Origin: Congeria kusceri
Taxonomy: Eukaryota > Mollusca > Bivalvia > Myida > Dreissenidae
Assembly (NCBI GenBank): GCA_027627225.1
Contig: CM051033.1
Span: 7,036,801-7,100,800 of the forward strand
Length of the DNA: 64,000 nt
Direction: 5' to 3'
Positions within the stretch are counted from its first letter, which is position 1. Each line of letters opens with the position of its first letter. Below the pieces are notes generated by a model, which saw only the letters and a list, made by a program, of their open reading frames with translations, did not search any database and was not told the origin of the DNA. Positions 45,701-55,263 of the stretch are shown in pieces. The translations under genes and the position numbers were made by a program.

Positions 45701-46846
45701 AGTACGTGCGTGTATGCATTGTAAGTCAATGGTGCCTTCAGTCTTTAATGGGGTGCCATTGTATGTTGATAACCGGAGATTTGAGCTTTTGAGGGTTCCC
45801 TTGGTACCAATGCTTTGATAGTCAGAAAATGGCAAGATATTTACCTGAGATCCAGTGTCAATCTTAAACTTGATGATTTGTCGTTTTGGACCTACCCCAA
45901 TTTCTGCAAAAACTTGGCCATTAACTATTTTGGATTCAATACTATCCACAAAAACACTATCACAAAACACATCATCATTTTGCACACCATCACTTCGATC
46001 GGCACTGTTAATGTCGTTGACGTTCCTCGACCTGCATGCGGATGCGAAGTGGTTCCACTTCTTGCAGAGGTGGCACTGTTTGCCATGGGCAGGGCATTGT
46101 CCTTTTCGGTGTATGGTGGCGCAGTTTGAACATGTCCTCTCCTGTTGAGGATGCAGTCTCGAAGATTTGGCGTTATGGGGTGATGGTCTGGAACGACCAT
46201 GTCTGGATGCTGTTTGCTGGCTGGCTGACTCCGATTTTGCTGATGGACGTGGCTTCTGTTTGTTTGACATGTGTTTGAATTTAACGTAGTCAATTGATTT
46301 TTCTGTCTTCATTTCTGTCAGCTGTTTCTGTGCATATTCGTAGGATTGGCAGATCTCAATGGCTTTTCGCAATGTTAGTTTGTCACCTTCAGTGATGAGC
46401 TTCTCTCGGATTTTTTCAGACTTAATCCCAAACACTATTTGGTCTCTTATTAAATCGTCTCTATATTCCGCTCCATATGCACAATCCAATGCTAATGTTT
46501 TGAGCCTGGTAATGAATGCTTCTGCTGTGGAATTCTCTTGTTTTTCATTGTGAAACTTATATCTGTTGAAGACTGGATTGGATCTCGGCTGTACGTGCGT
46601 ATGAAATGCCTCAAATATCGCTTGGGTTGATTTTCTTGTCTCATCTGTAAGTGGAAGTGTGTTGAATATTTCGCGGCCTTTCTCACCGACCCAAAGCAAA
46701 ACATAAGTCACTTTTACGCTCTCCTCCTTTTCTGCTAATGCTCCCTGTAGAATGAGTTCAACATGTTGGCGGAACTTTTTAAATTCCTCCAGGAGATTTG
46801 CACTGTCCCAGTTCATCCTTGGAATTGGAATTCCTGTTAGATCCAT
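42779..46846 (-). CDS. Gag-Pol polyprotein of the Ty3/gypsy element, 1355 residues
   Basis: A single uninterrupted frame with no frameshift between gag and pol. Gag-like region about 1-235. Two zinc fingers: an irregular one from C239 and a clean CHLCKKWNHFASAC at 258-271. Aspartic protease motif DTGS at 330-333. Reverse transcriptase about 480-665 with LD at 551-552, LPFGL at 584-588 and catalytic VDD at 613-615. RNase H about 755-870 with TDSS at 761, an acidic E near 797 and TDH at 823. Integrase has an H978/H981/C1011/C1014 zinc site and a catalytic D1042, D1095, E1131 triad (D-35-E spacing). The C-terminal tail binds no domain I know. All key residues I looked for are present, so the element may be active. 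Start chosen at MDLTGIPIPR, 62 bases after the primer-binding site. Many small frames on the other strand are shadows. Confidence 0.95.
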   Translation of the reverse strand: MDLTGIPIPRMNWDSANLLEEFKKFRQHVELILQGALAEKEESVKVTYVLLWVGEKGREIFNTLPLTDETRKSTQAIFEAFHTHVQPRSNPVFNRYKFHNEKQENSTAEAFITRLKTLALDCAYGAEYRDDLIRDQIVFGIKSEKIREKLITEGDKLTLRKAIEICQSYEYAQKQLTEMKTEKSIDYVKFKHMSNKQKPRPSAKSESASQQTASRHGRSRPSPHNAKSSRLHPQQERTCSNCATIHRKGQCPAHGKQCHLCKKWNHFASACRSRNVNDINSADRSDGVQNDDVFCDSVFVDSIESKIVNGQVFAEIGVGPKRQIIKFKIDTGSQVNILPFSDYQSIGTKGTLKSSNLRLSTYNGTPLKTEGTIDLQCIHARTGHSENVEFHVVHTKSQPLLSLQTSVTFGLIQLSFSVESQTSDSQMTKETVVRDFPKLFQGIGNMQGECSIHLKPGGKPVVHPPRRIPVALQDRCKAELAKMERLGVITKVNEPTEWVNSMVLVEKGQGNLRVCLDPTDLNKCIQRPHYPMRSLDDILPSLNGAKYFTKLDARSGYWAVKLSEESSYLTCFSTIFGRYRYLRLPFGLCLSGDEFIRRMDQCFEGLNGVVTIVDDILVYGRTRQEHDSNLKAVLDRALVQGIILNEDKIEVGLTEVKYFGHLLTAEGLRPDPAKVAAIKDMPPPNNKNELQTILGMVNYLSRFAPNLSQVTNPLRQLLAKDTEFMWAKPQIDAFNKVKDILTQPGQALGYFDSKKPLTLQTDSSRTGLGATLLQDGKPIAYASKSLTDSQKNYAMIELECLGILFGLKRYHQWVYGRKVTVETDHLPLVSIFKKHLHAAPARLQRMLLHMQPYDIDVGHRPGKDIPVPDTLSRKPLNETGPDLSDQADVQVNMVMTSLPVHSKKMQEIREQTEKDNRLSVLKQTIISGWPNTKKACPSKISDFWNYPEELTVVEGIIMKGCKLVIPKSLQPRMLEIIHAGHMGVEKCLRRARDIMFWPNISVEITQLVLNCPICLEHRSSNIKEPLQPHEIPLYPWQAVGTDVFTFNGQNYLVACDYYSNYFELGKLNSTNSSSVIKHLQSWFSHHGIPEKLISDGASYYSSQEFQNFLAEWDINHVQSSPHYRRSNGLAESCVKRAKTLLLKARESGQDIQVALLEYCATPLNSGYSPAELLMGRKIRSFLPVTSDKLVPCNINHQKVRDQFKIQKEKQKINYDKHSKLLEPLNNGQSVRFQQSEKGSWKPAVVTQVHNDRSYTVRTPDGVSYRRNLHHLMKTNEYFPEVPNFDFQTPAEETMNNESNGFLPLNSEPLNWQASQLQQPSPVAAKTKPPLISGNDPPVYTTRYCRQVKPRQIMDI

Positions 46847-46908
46847 CTTATTTTATGTATAATTCCACAAAATAGAATGTAAACACAAAATAGTCTGCAG
46901 AGTTAAAT

Positions 46909-46919
46909 TTCTGACACCA
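46909..46919 (-). promoter_or_regulatory. Primer-binding site, tRNA-Leu type
   Basis: Immediately next to the 5' LTR, the minus strand reads TGGTGTCAGAA, complementary to the CCA-bearing 3' end of a eukaryotic tRNA-Leu (...TTCTGACA-CCA) over 11 bases. The match ends there (next ATTTAACTC), shorter than the usual 12-18. Confidence 0.7.
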
Positions 46920-47143
46920 TGTTTGGTTGGAGTGTTAATTGATAACAAGTCTGTGTTATAAGTCTTATATTTATTAACACAACACAACTATATGAATCTA
47001 CTTGGTGAACGTGAGTAACAAGAGAGAGCGAGAGTGGTTTAATTGAACTGCCACGCTGAAGTGTGCACTGGCTATGTATACTGATAAGCCCTGTGGCTCA
47101 TAGTAGACTGGCTACCCTTAAACATGAGAACTATAATACAACA
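46920..47143 (-). repeat. 5' LTR of the retrotransposon
   Basis: 224 bp, TG...CA ends (TGTTGTATTA to ...CCAACCAAACA on the minus strand). It should hold the promoter. An AATAAA lies in the minus-strand reading near the 3' third, as in the other LTR. Confidence 0.95.
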
Positions 47144-47148
47144 TTAAC

Positions 47149-48100
47149 GTTAGTTTATAACCTTCGTCAGAAGCTGGATACTGATCATTGCAAAAACACT
47201 GATCCTCCAAGTAAAACTGTTTATAAACACTAGCTTTATTTACTGCCGAATTTCATGGCAAGGCAGATTAAATCCGTCTATTCACCGTTGACATTTGGCA
47301 AACTGCAATATATACTACATAAATCACAAGGAACTTCGGCTAGTTTCATAGTACAGAAAATGTAAACACCAAACTAAACTTCAAGCTGTTCAAATTCCAT
47401 TTATTGTATGAAAATGTGTTTCAGTGTTTCGCTCATGATGCATTATGTTATAATTTATGTTTGTTATCTCAGCATTAAACTTTCAGGGTTTGGTTGAACG
47501 TGTATCACCTTGTTAGTGCCTTTAAAATGAGGGTTTTTCAATGAAGTGGAGAATACAAGCTTTCTTCAGTGCATGTATTTACATTATTGTCCTTACTAGA
47601 TTGATTTCCCCCAAAGTTATTTTTTGTTAAGCTCTAGGTCTTGTTACAAATGGCGTAATTTATTTACTTATGTCTTAGGAGATGTTTGGTACATATTTGT
47701 AACATAATTAGGCATTTTCAACTTTGTTTGATATTAATCAGCCTGGACAACACATTGTTTGATTTGTTGTAGCATGATGGTTACTTTAATATTTAGCTGC
47801 ACAGCAAGAAAGTAGGAATGCAGTGCATGGGGTCCTTGTGCATACCATATCAGCTCACTGGGAGTCACTGACAGGCAGGCAGGGTGCTGACTGGAGACAC
47901 GGAATTTCAAGTCCAGCCGGGGTTTGACTTAAGTTTAGGTAAGAGTTGTTCAGAACTGTCTGGAACATACTATATTGTATATGGAATGTTGACCTAAAAT
48001 GTGTTCCTATAAGACATTTCCAACGTTTGCCGATGTTAAATCTGAATCTGATAGAACGGTTATTTCAGGGGTCGTCTCAAAGCGCGCATTATTTCAAGTC
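47149..48100. other. Spacer, nothing recognised
   Basis: Downstream flank of the retrotransposon insertion. A more GC-rich stretch at about 47825-47945 ends in gtaaga, but its frames contain stops, so I do not support an exon. Confidence 0.4.
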
Positions 48101-48129
48101 AAAGGCATAGCAAAACTATCTTACGGAGT

Positions 48130-48409
48130 ACGATTAGGGTCTTTAATATCTTAGACAGCGTCATGCTCATAGACACGAGCATCATGATCGTAAGACTGAG
48201 CATCATGCTCAATGAACGAGCATGATGCTCAGTAACGAGCATCTTGCTCTTTCGGCCGAGCATCATGCTCATAAGATCGAGCATCATGTTCGTCAATTCG
48301 AGGGGGACGCTAGTTTTTGGAGCATCATGCTGGGTTTGGCAATAAAGACCCTCTTCGTACGGCCTTGTACTATTGAGCATGATGCTCGACCTAAAGAGCA
48401 TGATCCTCG
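48130..48409. repeat. Cluster of ten 13-bp quasi-palindromes at about 21-bp spacing
   Basis: Copies of GAGCATSATGCTC start at 48157 (poor), 48178, 48199, 48219, 48238, 48259, 48280, 48321 (one arm damaged), 48376 and 48397. Steps are 21, 21, 20, 19, 21, 21, 41, 55 and 21. The 7-8-base spacers are mostly unrelated (atagacac, gtaagact, tttcggcc). Most of the cluster lies between inverted copies of a TACGANNAGGGTCTTTA sequence (48130-48146 and 48345-48361, 15 of 17). The 21-bp period equals two DNA turns and also seven codons; minus-strand frames read as MML-containing heptads. Function unknown. Confidence 0.85.
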
Positions 48410-48424
48410 ATTTTTACACACGCA

Positions 48425-51330
48425 CAATATTGGCTGATTAATATGTGCGATAAATTGATTTATGTTTGGATATATATCATCACACAGAAAAAACATAAGA
48501 AGAACTGTAAATCTTACTTGGAATGATATATGTTATGTTTTAAGGGATATGATGGAATGTGATGTTACGTCAAAAGCCCCAATTTGTCACACTGACCTCG
48601 CATACCATTCTTTTCTTGAAACGTTGGTCATTTTATATAGTCCGCTAACCTGTTTTGGAACAGGGGAACAGGAAAGGTCGCTAAATTATTAATTGTTAAA
48701 CGTTATATAAAATGATCAGCATGTTGTATGTTTGGTAGGGTCTTCCTGTAGTGGTGAACATTATAAATAAAGCAGATAAATTGTCTGTATAAAGTCAACA
48801 ACAATCAGTGTGTTACAGTATGTCTATTAAAACATAAGAAACCAATACAGAAATATATATAGTACTACACTGCTATGCACATGCGCTTTGTTGATTTCAA
48901 GAATCATCTGAATATCGTGTGACACGAAGTTGCATTACCGTTACATCGTGTGGATAAAATGAACGACTGTAAAATATTGGTGTTTACAATTCAGTGTGTA
49001 TTTAAAATACATCAGTTAATGAACTACAGGAAAACAAATAAAACATATAATTTAAGTGTATGTTACATATTGCATATCTATTTCTTGCCTTAATGATATT
49101 TCTTTCAAATTTAAACTCATAAATATAAATTAACATTAGTTTACCAAAAAGCATGACATACACTAGTGTAAGACCAAGAAAACGGTATGTTTTTTACGCG
49201 TAACGTCTTGTTATATATTGCGTACTGAAATATATCATAGAAACTACTGCTTTTAACACAAAGCAAAGACGATGTGTTGCGTTTGTTGCGTGGAACACCC
49301 AACTAAGATGTTTTTTATGATCCTGTTTGGTAAACTAAATCCTGTTCTTATATTCCCTGTATCACCCATTTCACCACTGATCTTATTTAAACTTGCTAAA
49401 TTTAAAGTGGAAAGTAATGTAATGTTTGGAGAGGTAGAAATGTTTTAATAACACTTGGAATTTCAATTAGATCATTACCTTTCATGAAATGAAATCAAAA
49501 TCAAACTTTTGTGGACAACGAGTTAGACAGATAAGTTTAATTAATTATATTTTGTCAATACTTTGGACAGCAAGTAGTTCTGAGATCTTCCAACCAAATT
49601 TTTATTTGTATTCCTTCGTTTACAATTTCAGTGATTGATTCCTATCCGTCCACTGCAGTCTTGCTCTGATACTTGACAATGTTTTTTTGTGAGATTCTGA
49701 GGCTGATATCTGTTGTCATGGTTGAAGATTGGGGCAAATGCATCTCTCATTTCCAGTTGCAATTCATCCCGTCTTTGTATATAAACTTGAATCTTTGATT
49801 ATAGAAAACCAATTTTTCATTCTTCGAGACCAATGAATTATTGTTTTTTGAAGAGTTTATGATCATATCTGTAAGTATTGTAGTAAGAGTACAACCATAC
49901 TGAAATTGAATGGGATGCTGCTGAAAACAACAGGACTGTTATTCTCTTGGAATTATAGTTTGTATGAATGCATGACATGGGTTAACAAGTAACGTGTTAA
50001 ATTCTTATCAAGTAATAAGTAGCTGGTCTAATAATTTCAGTAGAAAACTCTGACAGTAATTCCTAGTGCAGATTAATTGGGTGTTACAATTCCAGGGAGA
50101 GAACTCTGTTAGACTCCTCAAACTAAAACAACCACAGTTATCTCCCCTGCATTATTGATATGGGTTGGTTGATCAACTTGTTGGGTTATTTTAAAGCAAT
50201 GGTGAAATATACTAGGTTAAATACTTGAACAAAATGTCTGTTATTTTGTACAATAACTCTGAGAAGAAAGGATTAAAGATGCAACTTTAAAGTTATATGT
50301 GAGGGTCTTAAATATGTTATAACATGAGTAGCTTAAGTCCACTAGTAGTAAAGACATATAAAAATTTGAATGAAAATTGTATGCCAGATAATCACAATAA
50401 AGTGTTGTAACATGATATTGAAATTAATTATTTTGATTGTTAAAAATAGAGACTTTAGCCTGTTATTTTTAAAACAGTTTGAAAAATTGGACTGAGGTGA
50501 TTTATTAAAGGTAACGTTTGAAAAATTGCATCGATGCTCATACTTGAAAACAATATGTACTGGTTCTACTACGCAAACAGACTTAGGCATGTCTAACTAC
50601 ATGTGTTATACACACTAAATAACAAAATATGTTATTGACCTTGCACATGTTAATTATGACGCTTGTTAAGTAGCCGCCGTTCTGCAAATTCACTTAGTCT
50701 CTGATGACACCTCCGTTTCCTACAATGCCCTCCTGCAGATGACCATATCTGTTCATTATAACCTACCAGATGCACTGCTTTTACTGTAATATTTTCCTTT
50801 GTATACAGCCTAAATTACTGTTGTAACCTATTTTAGTACTTTATTAATTGTACATGCAGTAACCATAAATGCTCAAAATTTATTTAAACATTTTACATTT
50901 CTTTTAATGGCAAACACAGTTTAAAATCCTGTTTTATAGTTTTGTTCCCTATTGTTCATGTGTCAATAACAATTCTTTCAGTCATAAAAAATGACAATGA
51001 CAGTTCATGTTTGATCATGGAAATTCTCACCAATGCATCTAGCAGATGCATTGAGACTCTTTGAGGAGTACACAGGGTATTAGTATTCACCAAACTGAAA
51101 ACATTATCAGAAACGTTACCTGTTATATCTTAACCACTTTTAATATCACTTCTCAGTGTATAATGACTACTGCACGTTGTTTTGGTAGCATATTATTCAT
51201 CTGCATAAACCATTGTGCTGTGTAAATGCTTGTTGTTGTTAAGAAGTGTACTATGACCAGTTTCCTAATAAGTATGTGATATTTTCTGTTACTGATTAAT
51301 GGTGATCACAGAAAAATAATGATTGTGGTT
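48425..51330. other. Spacer without firm genes
   Basis: About 2.9 kb, AT-rich. The one suggestive spot is 50670-50786, a 39-codon stop-bounded frame (VAAVLQIHLVSDDTSVSYNA, then LLQMTISVHYNLPDALLLL) preceded by AG. It is too short and unrecognised to call a gene. Confidence 0.4.
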
Positions 51331-51334
51331 GTGG

Positions 51335-51540
51335 AAATGATGATGATGATGATGACGATGATGATTATTATGATGATGACAATGATGAGAATGAGGTTGA
51401 CAATGATGATGATGATGATTATGGAGTTGGTGATTAGTCTGATGATGATCTTGTTGCTCGTGTTATGATAGTGATTCTCTTCATGACGCTCATGATGACA
51501 ATGATAATGTTGATGAAGACAATGATGAAAATATATAATG
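51335..51540. repeat. GAT-type microsatellite
   Basis: Interrupted runs of (GAT)n with GAC variants, densest at about 51338-51420 and 51480-51530. Confidence 0.85.
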
Positions 51541-51823
51541 ATATGTTACTTTGATGTTTTTCAGCTGAGGTGCTTTTCAAAACGAGGATTTGTGAGTGTT
51601 ATACAAGTATAGTTTTACACAATGAACTTAAGATAAATAATAGATCATTATAAGAAGATATGAAAATTTCAAAACTGTGTTTTAGGAAAAATAAAATTAA
51701 TATGAATCCTGAATAAAGTAATTGTTCAGCCAAATTTCATATCATTAGACTGTATTTAGACCGTCACAAAACATATAACTGGTGTAAACTGTTAAAGGTC
51801 ACTGTTCTGGAGAGATAGTTACC

Positions 51824-51896
51824 AGCCGGGTTAGCTCAGTCGGTAGAGCACTCGCCATGTAAGCGAGAGGTCCCGGGTTCAAGTCCCGGACTGGCT
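51824..51896 (+). repeat. tRNA-like sequence, probably a SINE head
   Basis: D arm gctc/gagc, anticodon arm ctcgc-catgtaa-gcgag, T arm ccggg-ttcaagt-cccgg and acceptor 3' strand actggct are all readable. Against a functional tRNA: the acceptor 5' strand pairs only if one base is skipped, and position 33 is A instead of T. The anticodon would be TGT (Thr). No CCA is encoded (gca follows), as expected either way. Best read as a tRNA-derived SINE head or tRNA pseudogene. Confidence 0.65.
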
Positions 51897-52165
51897 GCAC
51901 TATGTTCTCACCCTGTGACCTCATAGCATTTATTACTGCATCATGCAATTGGTGTTTTACAATTGATGTGAATTGATTGAATTAATATTTTCTGATCTAG
52001 GTTCTTTTTTATTTTCTAATATATTGGTATTCTTTATGTTTACTGGTATTAGGGTTGAAAGTCAAATGTTATGCAGTTAGTAAGGATTTTCTTTAGCAGT
52101 TATAATCTTTAATCTTACAATTTCATAATTGATATGTTGAAACGCTCAACAGATGGCAGTTTAAG

Positions 52166-52186
52166 TTTAGGGTTAGGGTTAGGATT
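52166..52186 (+). repeat. Short interstitial telomere-like repeat
   Basis: About three TTAGGG units in tttagggttagggttaggat. TTAGGG is the usual animal telomere repeat. Too short to imply an old chromosome end. Confidence 0.7.
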
Positions 52187-52680
52187 TAACGTATGTTGGA
52201 AAATGTGCCACACAGACTGAACCAGTTTAAAAATACAAGCAATATCTGAAATGCTCGAAGGGAGATAACCTGCTCTAGGCAGAATAATTGACAATTCTAC
52301 CTGGTGACAGACAGACTTGCACAGTGATGAGTTTGAACGCTTAACATGTTCTTATTGTAGAGCTTAGTATGAGTATTTGATACAACATAAGTATTAAAAT
52401 GAAATGGATTTAGCACCACATCTGTGGGTTAAAGCGACTCATCGAAAAGGGCCTCAAGGGGGCAATTTTTAGAATAAAATCTGAAATTGATAGATAAATG
52501 CTGGCATATGATAACGGTTAAAACATGGTATATATAATGGGAAAAGAGTTTACGCATTCTGATATAAAAATCAATTTATAATATGGGTTGTGTTTGTTTG
52601 GCCCTTTTCCTGTTTACATTAATTTTGACGTCAGAATTGTGAGCATTTGGTATAACCAGAGTTAACAAATGACTTCCTAC

Positions 52681-52775
52681 CAAGCATGATGGCGCAGTTG
52701 ATTAAAGCACTGTCTACTGTCATTTCTGCGAATGGTTCCTAAGTCGTGAGTTTGATACCTGCTCGAGGTTTTAAT
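52681..52775 (+). repeat. Decayed tRNA-like SINE head
   Basis: An A-box-like atggcgcagttgattaaagc and a B-box-like gtgagtttgatacctgc lie about 50 bases apart. The fold is poor. Low confidence. Confidence 0.35.
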
Positions 52776-52968
52776 TTTTGCTGACATTTTTGCTAATTTG
52801 TTTTTATAAAATATCTTATTGTGTATGATATTATTTTTGTGTATTTAATGCTCAGTTCTTAGTAAAGCGCATTTCTATAAATTAATATAATTTATAGTGC
52901 AATAGGAAGCCAATGTTCTGATGATTCTTTAAAGAATCCTTCAATGATTAGGGAAGTAATTTCCATTA

Positions 52969-53044
52969 GGCCAAAAATAAAATTACTTTTGTTTCCCCTT
53001 CCCAACCGACCCACTGAGATTGCCACGACCCTAAATATTTGCCA
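52969..53044 (+). mobile_element. Left half of a GGCC-ended MITE, cut by a SINE
   Basis: Starts GGCCAAAAATAAAATTACTT after TTA and carries ccaaccgaccc and cgaccctaaatattt, as in the complete element at 63070-63300 (ccgaccgaccc, cgaccctacatattt). The match stops where the SINE begins at 53045; the right half was not found beyond it. Confidence 0.6.
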
Positions 53045-53336
53045 GGCCGGCTAGCTCAGTTGGTCGAGCGCTGGACTACAAATCCGAGGATCGCTGGTTC
53101 GATTCCCAGCCCGGCCACACAACTTGTTTGGGGATTGGTCATGAAATTATTTCTACGGCCATTCTCCCCCTACCTCTGATTCAAGTAGGGCAGTTGTCAG
53201 TTACTGGCATAAGTATGTGCACTCAGTACTGGTAAACCAGCTTACCCAGGAAAAGTGTGAGTAGGTTAACTGACCGCCGTTATATGACTGAAATACTGTT
53301 GAATACGGCGAAAAATCCAAACAAACAAACAAACAA
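53045..53336 (+). mobile_element. Full-length tRNA-derived SINE (family B), 292 bp
   Basis: The tRNA-like head has 6-bp acceptor arms GGCCGG/CCGGCC, A box tagctcagttggtcgagcgc, anticodon-type loop ctacaaa, and B box ggttcgattcc in a gctgg/ccagc stem. The body includes aagtatgtgcactcagtact and accgccgttatatgactgaa, atactgttgaatacggcg. It ends in a (CAAA)n tail. The central and 3' domains are ones widely seen in mollusc SINEs; I do not assign a named superfamily. No open frame is supported. Confidence 0.85.
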
Positions 53337-54710
53337 TTATTTTTTCGGGTTTCAAGGGGGTAAACATATTTTATACTGCTCCAAGTACGAAATGGTACAA
53401 AACTCGGTAGTTATGAATGAAACACGATGGTTAGAAATCAACCCAAGCGTGATTCCCGGCGCGCATTTATCACTTAGTAGAATTGTCCACACAGTGCTAC
53501 TTAAGCGCAGGGAACCACTTTAACCAAGAGGGTGGACCAAACCATTTACGTGTATGTGAAGGTTTTTAAGGAAAAAACAGTCTTCATGGATTTATTGCAT
53601 ATGATTACATAAGATTGGTTGAGGTCCAATAATTAAGTTTTACACACCTGTACACTAATTAAAGTGATAGTAGACTGATCAGCTGCAAACAAAATGGCAG
53701 ACATTGCGATCGTCAGTGAATGTTATATTTGCTATTTGCTTAATTCATAATTGTTAAATTGAAATGAAAATCTGTTTTTATTCATGAAACAATGAGTTTC
53801 AAGATAACTGTTACTACAAGTTTACTGAAATAAATCTTATCATGTCATTTACTATATTTGTCAGAATATGCAAAAATGGAAACTGAAAGTGAAAGTACAA
53901 AATCAGTGACTAAAATAAAAAATTACACAAATATCATGTATACAGTGTATATACATGGTTTCAATATAGAATGACTTATTCAGATAATTCAGGATTGATC
54001 TGCATTTGGTGTAAGGATGCTAGAAGTAATTGATTGTAGTAGCTAAAAATAATATTTAAAAAATCAAGAGTGTGCTATTGTGTCAACATTTCTAAAAAAT
54101 AATACATGAAAAAAGCTCTTGTTGAGTTTGTCTGCAATGTTGATAATTTTTGAATGGATAACATAAATCTGAAACACTGTTGAAAAACAATGCCAAGCTA
54201 ATTTGTTTTATGTTACAGTGTGTCATCGGAATTTGGAACCAATTAAAGATGGCAGATTTAAGTTACTGGCAAACACATTTTCCATATGTTGGACATGTTT
54301 GCATGTTTATATCACAAACATTATGTATAGCTAATTGATTATGATTTCAATATGAGTAGCTATTGTCAGTTTTCAAAGTCCACTGAAGGTCTGTGAATGG
54401 ATTAGTTTGTTATGGACATCGGAATATGGATTAATAAATTTGAGTCTTGAATTTGGTTTTCTGTGCAGGTCATTGCATTATGTTCCAATTCTCAAATAAA
54501 GTCCCTTCTCCCTAATACGTTATGATTTGCTATCATTTCTTAAATATAAAGAATATAACAAATATTACAAGTAGTACATCCATGATTAGTATTATTATGT
54601 ATTTTACGATCTAGTTAATGTTTAATTTGTCTGTAATACATCTACATGTACATATTGTTATAGCATTTAATAAATTGCTAAAGTAGTTCAATTTACACAA
54701 ATGTAGGCTA
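53337..54710. other. Spacer, nothing recognised
   Basis: About 1.4 kb of AT-rich DNA. An 88-codon frame at 53257-53523 starts inside the SINE and is not supported as a gene. Confidence 0.4.
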
Positions 54711-54717
54711 TTTTCAA

Positions 54718-54818
54718 TGCCAAAAAAAATAGGAAAAAAAGTTTTTTTCCTACCTACCTACCCAACCCTATTTTGCATGGGTCGGGAAGCGGAAACAAAC
54801 ATATTTTTATTTTTGGCC
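54718..54818. mobile_element. Small GGCC-ended MITE, decayed
   Basis: The right end, read in reverse, starts GGCCAAAAATAAAAATATGT, then TTGTTTCC and TCCCGACCC. The left end is degraded (tgccaaaaaaaatagg). TTA follows on the right, but no clear left duplication remains. Confidence 0.5.
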
Positions 54819-55263
54819 TTACCTATTACATTTTTTACCATATATTGATCCAATGACTGTTTTCTTCATTAAAACCTTTTGAACCGAGCCCAAAAAATAA
54901 CTTCACCAACTTTCATTACTCGTCCCTAACACACATTGCTTGAAGGGTAAATTTGAACATTGGAACCTTTCATGGTCTAGACTCCTTGCGTTCAAAATGC
55001 TTGTTTGCGCGAAGAGGAATGTTGGTCTTCATGCATTTGTGTGTATGAACATCATACAGTGATCTCACATTTCAGTTTAGCTTCGCTTTGTCCACTACAT
55101 GCCACATGTCTTGCAAGTTAGCCAATGAATACTCGTATACTAGAGATAATATAACAATCACTAGCACTATGCAATATTGTGTATTCCCATGATTTATTTT
55201 ATCTTCTGGGCAATCTGTTCTGAAGCAGTCCACATACTGGAATACACGTTGACCAATCTTCGA

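Larger units (their letters stand above)
42258..47143 (-). mobile_element. Intact-looking Ty3/gypsy LTR retrotransposon, 4886 bp
   Basis: The element has two 224-bp LTRs, a primer-binding site, one gag-pol frame of 1355 codons, a polypurine tract and a 5-bp target duplication TTAAC (42253-42257 and 47144-47148). The LTRs differ at a single position (C at 42398, A at 47060), so insertion is recent. Domain order protease, reverse transcriptase, RNase H, integrase defines Ty3/gypsy. The integrase and RT style resembles the Mag/C-clade group of animals (often annotated K02A2.6-like), which is inference. There is no envelope frame. Confidence 0.95.

Noticed and set aside
45433..46293. Several 60-122 codon frames opposite or within gag-pol
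   Set aside because: Shadows of the retrotransposon frame; the gag-pol reading has all the domain motifs.
42258..47143. Endogenous retrovirus with envelope
   Set aside because: No third frame exists between the gag-pol stop and the 3' LTR; only 284 bases remain.
48157..48409. CRISPR array
   Set aside because: Repeats are 13 bp and imperfect, spacers 7-8 bp, and the DNA is clearly from an animal nucleus; no cas genes.
48099..48437. 100-codon minus-strand and 71-codon plus-strand frames over the palindrome cluster
   Set aside because: The heptad-like MML pattern follows from a 21-bp period; one palindrome copy is out of frame and there is no supporting gene context. Kept only as an alternative explanation in the findings.
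51824..51896. Functional tRNA-Thr gene
   Set aside because: Acceptor stem pairs only with a skipped base and position 33 is not T; kept as a tRNA-like SINE head.
53045..53120. Functional tRNA gene at the family B SINE head
   Set aside because: The T loop has 8 bases, the acceptor has 6 pairs, the anticodon stem has mismatches, and the sequence continues into a SINE body with a (CAAA)n tail.
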